Of a stretch of DNA of 32,725 bases, positions 18,195 to 24,984 are shown piece by piece; the first letter of the stretch is position 1; each line of letters begins with the position of its first letter. Position numbers and translations under genes: made by a program. The stretch spans positions 1 to 32,725 of the forward strand of contig JAICQC010000009.1 of the NCBI GenBank assembly GCA_025938055.1, given 5' to 3'. This stretch comes from Anaerolineales bacterium (GTDB lineage: Bacteria > Chloroflexota > Anaerolineae > Anaerolineales > Villigracilaceae). The notes beneath the pieces are model-generated. The model was not told the DNA's origin and made no database searches. It worked only from the letters and a program-made list of their open reading frames with translations.

Positions 18195-19694
18195 TTAGTT
18201 GGTTTGCCGTGCTCTCGCCTCGAATACGGGCAGGAGAGCAAAATAGGTTTGCCGGTATCGTTCATAGGCCTCTTCATAAATGGTCTGCGCGGCGGGATCC
18301 GGATCAACTCTTTCCCGGATATGGACAATATCTTCGCTGGCTTCTGAAAACGTAGCATAGGCTCCGATCCCTACCATCGCCAGGAAGGCTGCTCCCAAGG
18401 CAGTGGTTTCGGTTATTTCCGGCACGCTTACCTGAAGCCCGGTCACATCCGCCTTGATCTGGTTCCAGAGCCGGCTCTTTGCCCCTCCACCCATCACACG
18501 CAGCTCGTGCAAGTGCAAGCCCGATACCTGCATTTGCCTGGTAATGTCATGCACCGCAAAAGCTGAACCTTCCAGGACTGCTCTCGCAAAGTGCCCGCGG
18601 GTGTGCGCCAGGGTAAAACCCGCAAAAGTTCCGCGCGCCGCTTCATTCCACGTCGGAGCGAGGGCGCCCATGAGACTCGGCAGGAAGGTCAAGCCCTCCG
18701 CGCCTGGGGGAATGAGAGCAGCCTCCTCGTCCAGCATGGCGTAGGTCTGACCCTGTGCAAATTGGTCGCGCAGCCAGCGATAGTTCCCTCCCGAGACAAA
18801 TCCCGGATTTTCCAACAACCAGAGGTCCGGGTCTGCGTGGCAGTGGGTCTCCACCAGGTGACTGGAATCAAAAACCAGTTCCCGGCTGGCTGCGCAGACG
18901 GGCTCCGCCGTCCCGGCAATATCAGCCACCAGACCAGGTTGTGTAATCCCCGCGCCCAGGCAGGCAGCATACTCATCGCCGCAGCCGATCATGACGGCTG
19001 TCTCTGGACTCAAGCCCAACTGCTCAGCCACCTCGTGGCGAAGTTGTCCCAGCGGAGTTGCCGCGGCTCCTAAAGCGGCAAGCCTCGTCAGGTCTATGCC
19101 GAATGCCTGTCCCATAATGCCAGACCATTCTTTTGTGCGCACATCCAGCAGCAGGGTGGATGATGCATTCGAGTAATCCACAGCGATCTCGCCGGTCAGG
19201 TAATATGCAAGGAAGCTGCCGGGCAGGAGAAAATAACGGGCACTGTCATAGATCTCTGGCTGCTGTTCTGCCAGCCAGAGGATCTTGGGAGCGACGTGAG
19301 ATGCATCCAGGTTGAGACCCGTCAGCTTAAAGACCTGTTCATTATCGATACTGTGCCGCGCAAGTTCACACTGGGTAGATGCACGCCTATCCATCCAGAT
19401 GATCGCCTGGTGCAATGCGCGTCCCTTCGCATCGATGGGGACCACACCATCCACCTGCGCGGCAAGGCTCAGGGCGCGAATGCTTTTGGCTGCAACCCCG
19501 CTTTCAGAGAGCAATTGCCGGATAGCAAATGTAAGTGCATGCAGCCAGCGACCCACAGGCTGTTCTGCCCAGAGAGGATGGGGATAATCAATCGAATATC
19601 CTTCATAGGCCTCACATACCAACTCGCCATCCAGGGAAAGCAAGATAGCCTTTGTTCCCTGCGAGCCCACATCACAACCAATCACATACTCCAT
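18195..19694 (-). CDS. FGGY-family carbohydrate kinase (xylulokinase-like)
   Basis: A 499-residue sugar kinase close in length to XylB. The phosphate-1 loop reads GCDVGSQGTKAILL at the N-terminus. MDRRA is the substrate-region motif near residue 102. GCGDEYAACLGAGI and IAGTAEPVCAAS form the second-domain entry, and VMGGGAKSRLWNQIKADVTG is the adenosine site. ETTALGAAFLAMVGIG is at the C-terminus. It sits nine bases after the TIM-barrel gene and is followed immediately by the HAD phosphatase. It is distinct from the ribulokinase-type gene at 10610-12211, so the locus carries two FGGY kinases for two ketoses or polyols. The substrate is not determinable; xylulose is only a default guess. Confidence 0.88.
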   Translation of the reverse strand: MEYVIGCDVGSQGTKAILLSLDGELVCEAYEGYSIDYPHPLWAEQPVGRWLHALTFAIRQLLSESGVAAKSIRALSLAAQVDGVVPIDAKGRALHQAIIWMDRRASTQCELARHSIDNEQVFKLTGLNLDASHVAPKILWLAEQQPEIYDSARYFLLPGSFLAYYLTGEIAVDYSNASSTLLLDVRTKEWSGIMGQAFGIDLTRLAALGAAATPLGQLRHEVAEQLGLSPETAVMIGCGDEYAACLGAGITQPGLVADIAGTAEPVCAASRELVFDSSHLVETHCHADPDLWLLENPGFVSGGNYRWLRDQFAQGQTYAMLDEEAALIPPGAEGLTFLPSLMGALAPTWNEAARGTFAGFTLAHTRGHFARAVLEGSAFAVHDITRQMQVSGLHLHELRVMGGGAKSRLWNQIKADVTGLQVSVPEITETTALGAAFLAMVGIGAYATFSEASEDIVHIRERVDPDPAAQTIYEEAYERYRQTYFALLPVFEARARQTN

Positions 19695-19703
19695 GGATCG
19701 ATA

Positions 19704-20390
19704 TTACTGCTCTTCCAACCAATTGCAAACAGCCAGAACGTTTTCATCGAAAGTGCCATTCGGGACGAAGAGCCGGTCGAAGAAGGCAGAGCCAATCGTA
19801 AAGCCCCAGGCGCCTGAAGCCCATACCTCATTAATGCGTTCAAAGGACGAGATACTGCCTGCCGATATAATGGGCAGCTGCGTTGCCTGCACCACTTGTG
19901 CGAGAAGACTGGAAGGATCGCCAGTATAACGGTAAGTCAGCAGATCCAAGCCATGCACGCCGTATTCCTGCAGCTGGCAGGCATGAGAAACAATATCGTC
20001 AATCGTTCCGTCCAGGATGGATGGGTGGCTATGTACATGACCCGAAAAGGGATAGTAATGGATGGGCTTGTCCTTCAGGTAGCCGGCGATCGAAGGGTAA
20101 AAGATTGTACCCATCAGGACATCAAAGCCCAAGTCTACTGCCAGTCGTGCGCCTTGCAAGCCGTCTTCTTCTGACAAGCTCACGACCTCCAGGTAGGTGA
20201 TCTTCCCGCCATCTTTCATAGCTTTGACCAGGGGCTGCATTTCCTCAGGCGATAGTCCTACATCCTTGAAGCCCCAATGCGTGATCGGATAGTCCTTTGT
20301 GCGCTCAAATAGTTCCAGTGCATCGGGAACTGTCTGGTCATGGTGCGTAAGCATCACGACAAGTTCGGGTTTGACGTGTGGAGATTGCAT
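19704..20390 (-). CDS. Phosphate-binding TIM-barrel protein of unknown function
   Basis: I do not recognise a characterised family with certainty. The 228-residue protein starts at ATG 20390 behind AAAGGGAAA; the longer frame to 20474 overlaps the AraM-like gene. It has the look of a (beta/alpha)8 barrel. TYLEVVSLSEEDG (about 65-77) and GFDVLMGTIF (88-97) are strand-helix units. The C-terminal pair SAGSIS (176-181) and GAWGFTIGSAFF (193-204) matches the standard phosphate-binding motif of HisA/TrpF/PcrB-like barrels. A histidine-rich stretch (HYYPFSGHVHSHP, 111-123) may be the active site. Being between an AraM-like dehydrogenase and an FGGY kinase, it may isomerise or split a sugar phosphate. 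Confidence 0.7.
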   Translation of the reverse strand: MQSPHVKPELVVMLTHHDQTVPDALELFERTKDYPITHWGFKDVGLSPEEMQPLVKAMKDGGKITYLEVVSLSEEDGLQGARLAVDLGFDVLMGTIFYPSIAGYLKDKPIHYYPFSGHVHSHPSILDGTIDDIVSHACQLQEYGVHGLDLLTYRYTGDPSSLLAQVVQATQLPIISAGSISSFERINEVWASGAWGFTIGSAFFDRLFVPNGTFDENVLAVCNWLEEQ

Positions 20391-20406
20391 AGTTTGTTTC
20401 CCTTTA

Positions 20407-21837
20407 TCAAAGATTCTTGTTGACCTGCGCCCACAACATGTCCGGGTCCCATTGCAGAAATACAAACATATCACCCAGGGTGAAGCGACGGCGAATTAGA
20501 GGCGCATTCCTGAATGCAAATTGGACTTCCGCCTCTGCCGGGGCGGGTACCAGATCCGCAAAGTGCACGGGCGATGAGACGGCCTGCAGAATATCCAACG
20601 CGGCGACTGGCGGCTTGACAAGCGAACGCAGATGAGCACGGATGCCTTTCCAATCGCGCAACGCATCCTCGAAGTCGGCACGGTGAGCATGCCAGGCTTC
20701 CAGTTTGATCTTGTAGTCTGACCAGCATTCGGCGGCAACCTGTCCCCCGGGATCCAGGGCGTGAAAGGCTGACTCTATCCGCGCATGCATCTGTGTCTCC
20801 ATCGGATAGCAGTTTGCCAGATGGACCTCCGCCGGCTCAAACTCATCGAGGAATAGTTGATAAGCAGTCGTGGTGAGCAGCGTAGCCAGCGCCACCTGCG
20901 TGCCATGCTGTGCCAGTTGCCGGCGCTTCTGCTCGGCAATGAGATCCAGAACATGCGAAACCACGTGCTCAAAACCGGAAAGGGGCGCTGTGGCATGTGA
21001 AAGGGACATGGCTATGCCCGCCAGTGCGATCAGCTTTGCCAGCACACTCATGCCTTCGAGTGTGCCCATCCTGATCGCCTCTGCCTGTTCCAAAAATATC
21101 TCGTCCAGCGGACCCATGAGTGTTTGGGCAAACTCCGAATACGTGGAATCCAGCCCCAGCCGGTACGCCAGCCACCAATCAGCATAGCTCCCAAAGGCAG
21201 CCAGCAGATCGCCAACACCTGCCACGGTCATCTCCTGCGGTGCATCCCGCAGGGTCTTCAGATCACAGACAAGCACATCCGGATAGCGCGAGGGCAGGGT
21301 CCGTTTGACGCCATCCACAAAGGTCGGCGCCATATTGGAGGTGTAGGCGCTGACACTGTTCGCGGTTTGATATACAACAAAGGGCAAGGATGGCAGATTC
21401 TGTTCCTGCTGAAATACATGACATGCATGTTTGGCAATATCTGTCACCGTGCCGGAGCCCACTGACAATACCGCTGAGTTTGGCTGCAATCGGGCTTTGA
21501 CATAATTAATCTGTGTGAAATCCGTGTGGACTTGTCCCGTCGAGTCCGGCTCCAACCAGATTACTTCAGGACGCCAGCCCGAATTGTGAAGGAGCCCAAG
21601 AAGAAGATGCTTGAGGTCTTCGCCCTCACGCTGCATGGGCGTACGATCCATCACCACCGACAGGCGATTCTTGCCTGTCGCCCCTGCCAGCTCGAGCAAA
21701 CCTGGCAGACGCAGGAGGGCGTCGGATTCAAAGACCATGGCACGGATGGGCAGCTCTTCCCCTGTGGGATAGCCCGGGATGCCGCGGATTTCCGCTTTAA
21801 AGCGTTCAATATTTTCTGGATCAAACTGCAGGCTCAT
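20407..21837 (-). CDS. AraM-like (glycerol-1-phosphate dehydrogenase family) NAD(P)-dependent dehydrogenase with altered substrate site
   Basis: A 476-residue member of the iron/nickel-type dehydrogenase superfamily, closest in pattern to AraM/EgsA. The NAD loop is SVGSGTVTDIAKH (125-137). The metal ligands appear intact: Asp210 (AGVGDLLAAFG), His291 (GFEHVVSH) and His311 (QHGTQVA). The conserved substrate-contact Asp that follows the Ser in PSxDGxxS of AraM, GldA and archaeal G1P dehydrogenases is replaced by Ser163 (TANSVSAYTS). It is also longer than Bacillus AraM (about 394 residues), with about 80 extra C-terminal residues. First gene of the unit, AAGGTG before the ATG. Glycerol-1-phosphate activity should not be assumed. 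Confidence 0.85.
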   Translation of the reverse strand: MSLQFDPENIERFKAEIRGIPGYPTGEELPIRAMVFESDALLRLPGLLELAGATGKNRLSVVMDRTPMQREGEDLKHLLLGLLHNSGWRPEVIWLEPDSTGQVHTDFTQINYVKARLQPNSAVLSVGSGTVTDIAKHACHVFQQEQNLPSLPFVVYQTANSVSAYTSNMAPTFVDGVKRTLPSRYPDVLVCDLKTLRDAPQEMTVAGVGDLLAAFGSYADWWLAYRLGLDSTYSEFAQTLMGPLDEIFLEQAEAIRMGTLEGMSVLAKLIALAGIAMSLSHATAPLSGFEHVVSHVLDLIAEQKRRQLAQHGTQVALATLLTTTAYQLFLDEFEPAEVHLANCYPMETQMHARIESAFHALDPGGQVAAECWSDYKIKLEAWHAHRADFEDALRDWKGIRAHLRSLVKPPVAALDILQAVSSPVHFADLVPAPAEAEVQFAFRNAPLIRRRFTLGDMFVFLQWDPDMLWAQVNKNL

Positions 21838-22058
21838 GCGACACCTTGTTCAGCACATTGGGTCGGTTGGTCATTATTACGGATACACCCAAAATGTGCG
21901 GACGATAACTTCGGCTACTGACGATTCCGCGTTTTCCTCATCACCCTTGCTCTCCCCTGTTCGATTGCTTCCGAAATGCCGGGAGGGTATTCTCTGGATG
22001 CTGTGCTGAGGTGCCGCGTGGGCAACGCACTTTTACAGATACGTTTGAATTTCTGTCC

Positions 22059-22994
22059 TTAAGTGTTCACCGGGGAAAGCAGTCCCGCGTTTTGCAACGC
22101 TCCCCGTATCGTTTCACGTTCGAAATCCGAAATGGGTAGAAGAGGTGGGCGTACTGTGGTGTTTTCCAAAACTCCCAACAGCTTCAAGGCTTCTTTTGTA
22201 CGCGCCCGGTAATCGGTAACCGGAGGAGCGAATATGACATCTGCCAGAGGCTGAAGCCGTGAGCCCAGTTCCTGGGCTTCCGCGATCTCACCGCGCTGTA
22301 TTGCTGCTAACATATTCACTTGTTCCCTGGTTCCGAGCGTACTAAAACCGAGCAAGGCTCCTTCTGCGCCCAGTATGAAACTCTCGCAGATGAAATTGTC
22401 ATTACCTGTGAGAAAGGTAATCTTCCGACTGGCTGATTCCAGCCCGGCTTTGACCTGCAAGAAGCGCATGGCATCGAACGAGGCTTCCTTGATCGCCGCA
22501 ACGGATGGTATGGCAATAAGCCTGTGCAGAATTTCCGTTGTATACAGAACACCTCCCAATGCAGGTTGAAGCTGAAAGAGAATGAGGGGCAGGTCAACGG
22601 CGTCCGCGATTGCGGCGTGATAGCGATATGGGACTTCGGGGTTCAGCGGCTGTCCCAGGAACGCCGAGATGGGAAAGATAAGAAGCGCGTCGGCGCCGGC
22701 AGCCTGTGCGGAGCGCGCATTAGCGACTCCCTGCGCTGTGGACGGTCCCGCCACGCCGCCCACCACTTTACATTTGCCATCCACTGCCTCGGCAACGGTT
22801 TCCAATGTTTGCCGTCTCTCTTCAGGTGTCAGATGCGGGCCCTCGCCCGTGTCTACGTTGACCGCCAGAGCGACCGCGCCCTGCTCTGCCAGCCATCCTG
22901 CATAACGTCTCAGCGCCGGTAGATCCAAATCGCCGTCGCTAGTCATGGGAGTCACAATGGCTGGGATGATTCCACGTAAGTCAATATCCTGCAT
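22059..22994 (-). CDS. DapA/NanA-superfamily Schiff-base aldolase with non-canonical active site
   Basis: A 311-residue (beta/alpha)8 class I aldolase of the dihydrodipicolinate synthase/N-acetylneuraminate lyase superfamily. The Schiff-base lysine is Lys169 (AAIKEASFD). The usual GTTGE is VDTGEGPHLT (Asp48 in place of Thr). The usual catalytic tyrosine of YNxP falls at or next to Phe140 (LILFQLQP), and the PYY(N) segment reads FPISAF. It is therefore unlikely to be lysine-biosynthetic DapA. Last gene of the GntR operon, 12 bases after the oxidoreductase, with GAGGT before its ATG. Cleavage of a 2-keto-3-deoxy sugar acid is the simplest guess. Confidence 0.85.
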   Translation of the reverse strand: MQDIDLRGIIPAIVTPMTSDGDLDLPALRRYAGWLAEQGAVALAVNVDTGEGPHLTPEERRQTLETVAEAVDGKCKVVGGVAGPSTAQGVANARSAQAAGADALLIFPISAFLGQPLNPEVPYRYHAAIADAVDLPLILFQLQPALGGVLYTTEILHRLIAIPSVAAIKEASFDAMRFLQVKAGLESASRKITFLTGNDNFICESFILGAEGALLGFSTLGTREQVNMLAAIQRGEIAEAQELGSRLQPLADVIFAPPVTDYRARTKEALKLLGVLENTTVRPPLLPISDFERETIRGALQNAGLLSPVNT

Positions 22995-23006
22995 GGTTAC
23001 CTCACT

Positions 23007-24059
23007 TCAAGAAATGAAAATGGTTCTTTTCTCAGCATTGGATCGATAGATCGCCAACACAACAGCCAGCACACGGCGGGCGGCGTATGCATCAATAGGC
23101 ACACATTGATCCTGCTGGACTGCCCGGGCAAAATCTTCAATGGCTCGCTGATACACAGGAACAGGCTCCATAGGGATGGCATGCCACTGCTCCGCAGTGA
23201 ACTCACCGACGGTATTTTTCAAATAAATCTGCAGCGGATCCGATCCATAAGGGTCGGGCAGACGGATCTGACCTTTCGTACCATAGAGAATGCAATATTC
23301 GTCGTGCCGGGCACCGGCGATGTGTGCCCCGGCAATGAGACTTCCTATGGCGTCGTTGTCGAATCGTAAGGTGGCACTTACCATATCCTCCACTTCGACG
23401 TTTGCCACAAGAGTTCCAACCTCGGCGGAGACACTTCTTACCGTCAGCCCCGTTACATACATCAAAGCATCCAAAAGATGGCTGGTATTCATGAGCAGCA
23501 CACCGCCCCCCGCCTGCGCTTTGATGCCCCGCCAGGGGTTGATCGAGCGTCCGGTATAGCCAGACTGCCAGTATGCAAGTGGCTTATCGATCAGGGTTTG
23601 TATCTGAACGCCAAGAATCTTCCCAATGGAACCAGCTTGAATGAACTCGCGCGCGAGGGCATGAGCAGGCGCATAGCGCATCTCAAAGAAAACGCCCAGG
23701 GCTACCTTCTCTTCTGTTGCGATTTCTATCAGACGGTCCACTTCCTCTAACGAGATTGCCAACGGTTTCTCGGTCAATGCGTGTTTGCCAGCTTCCAGCG
23801 CCTGTTGGGTCAGCGGCGCCAGGAGATAATGCGGCACGGCAATATACACAGCATCTACAGTCGGGTCGGTCAGCAGTTCGTCCAGGGTTTTCATTTTTTG
23901 GACCTGAAACCGTTGTTGGAGATCATCTGCCAGTTCTTCGTTCACATCATACACCCCTGCCAGTTTTGCCAAAGACGAGGTCACAATGGCTTCACAAACC
24001 GGAATGGAAGCAGTGCCGCACCCGATGATCCCAAACCGAATCGGTCTTATTTCAGGCAT
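23007..24059 (-). CDS. Gfo/Idh/MocA-family NAD(P)-dependent sugar oxidoreductase
   Basis: A 350-residue protein with IRFGIIGCGTAS at the N-terminus (nucleotide-binding Gly pattern) and HALTEKPLAIS with the EKP catalytic-region lysine. The C-terminal domain contains VLLMNTSHLLDAL, where His-containing helices of the family contact substrate. The start at 24059 follows GAGGGTCAAGG and overlaps the deacetylase stop by eight bases. A further-upstream ATG at 24092 is possible; 24164 would lie deep in the previous gene. It probably oxidises or reduces a sugar, amino-sugar or inositol intermediate made by its neighbours. Different from the Gfo/Idh/MocA protein at 13293-14462 (EKP rather than DKP). 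Confidence 0.88.
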   Translation of the reverse strand: MPEIRPIRFGIIGCGTASIPVCEAIVTSSLAKLAGVYDVNEELADDLQQRFQVQKMKTLDELLTDPTVDAVYIAVPHYLLAPLTQQALEAGKHALTEKPLAISLEEVDRLIEIATEEKVALGVFFEMRYAPAHALAREFIQAGSIGKILGVQIQTLIDKPLAYWQSGYTGRSINPWRGIKAQAGGGVLLMNTSHLLDALMYVTGLTVRSVSAEVGTLVANVEVEDMVSATLRFDNDAIGSLIAGAHIAGARHDEYCILYGTKGQIRLPDPYGSDPLQIYLKNTVGEFTAEQWHAIPMEPVPVYQRAIEDFARAVQQDQCVPIDAYAARRVLAVVLAIYRSNAEKRTIFIS

Positions 24060-24984
24060 AACCTTGACCCTCGCTGGCAAGTTCTTCTCCATCCAATCGC
24101 CCAATAAAAAATGGATTGGTATGTCGAAGCTGAGTCTGAGTCGTGAAGGCAGCAATGAAACCATGTGCTGTCAGGAGGGAAGGCGAGTCATCACTCAGAC
24201 CTCCATAGGGATATGCGAAAGCCCATGGTCCTCGTTCGATCTGATTCAATAATTCGGCGGAGGCTCTGATCTCCAATTCGCGTTGTTCCGCCCTAATCCA
24301 GTCGAACCAGGGATGAGTCCGGCTATGTCCACCGAAATGCATTCCTGCTGAGGACATTTCTCGGATCTGGTCAATGTTCAGATAATAAGATCGGGCGATT
24401 TCCTTCTGTGAGCCGATATGTCTCTCAAATAAATCACTTAACAGCGGGTCGACCTCAGCAGATAGATCACGCTGTAGGACAGCTTTCAGTAGATCGATTT
24501 GCCTGCCTGTGGTATCCAGTGGGTACTTGCGTTTGTAATTTTCTTCGGCTCGCTTAAGCCGTTCTCTCTGCACAGGGCTCAGCTTTTCCCAAATTGCATC
24601 TCGCAAGCCAGCAAGCCCCAGCTTTGCCAGCAGGAAATGAATCTTGTGACCGAGAACCAATCCATCTTCAGGAGATCGGGCTAAAACAAAGAACAGACCC
24701 GACAGGTTATGTTCCTGCAGACTCTGGAAAGCATTGAGATAATGGTCATGCACACCATCGTCAAATGTCAGCAAACAGGCAGAATTCGGCAGGTCCTTTT
24801 CCCCTTGCAAAGCCATTCGCACATCCTGCCAGGTAACAAACGTATGCCGTTTGGAGAGTTCATCGAGCTGCACCTCAAAACTCTGCACAGACATGCCCGG
24901 AATGCCAGAACCCGCTTCAGCGGCATCGCCCGCGTCACGGATATAGTGATACATCATGACCGTCAGCTCAAGTGGATGATTCAT
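24052..24984 (-). CDS. NodB-type polysaccharide/amino-sugar deacetylase, apparently cytoplasmic
   Basis: A 310-residue carbohydrate esterase family 4 protein. Motif 1 is LLTFDDG (catalytic base and metal Asp, 75-76). Motif 2 is GGHSRTHPW (metal His220 and His224). FAYPYGG serves as motif 3. About 140 residues, mostly charged helix, separate motifs 1 and 2, much more than in secreted chitin or peptidoglycan deacetylases. No signal peptide or membrane anchor precedes MMYHYIRD. The ATG at 24984 overlaps the DUF2264 stop (ATGA), which fixes the start; the longer frame to 25143 is a shadow of that gene. It may deacetylate a small intracellular amino sugar or oligosaccharide rather than cell wall. 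Confidence 0.86.
   Translation of the reverse strand: MNHPLELTVMMYHYIRDAGDAAEAGSGIPGMSVQSFEVQLDELSKRHTFVTWQDVRMALQGEKDLPNSACLLTFDDGVHDHYLNAFQSLQEHNLSGLFFVLARSPEDGLVLGHKIHFLLAKLGLAGLRDAIWEKLSPVQRERLKRAEENYKRKYPLDTTGRQIDLLKAVLQRDLSAEVDPLLSDLFERHIGSQKEIARSYYLNIDQIREMSSAGMHFGGHSRTHPWFDWIRAEQRELEIRASAELLNQIERGPWAFAYPYGGLSDDSPSLLTAHGFIAAFTTQTQLRHTNPFFIGRLDGEELASEGQGYA

Noticed and set aside
21903..21909. Single GTTATCG half site upstream of the AraM-like gene, as a second LacI operator
   Set aside because: Only seven bases match with no second arm, and no clear promoter is placed around it; a chance hit cannot be excluded.
21838..22058. Gap before the AraM-like gene, searched for an RNA gene, promoter or terminator
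   Set aside because: Only four- to five-base stems, a poor -10-like TAATAA and no reading frame of note were seen. A promoter for the AraM unit is expected here but could not be placed.
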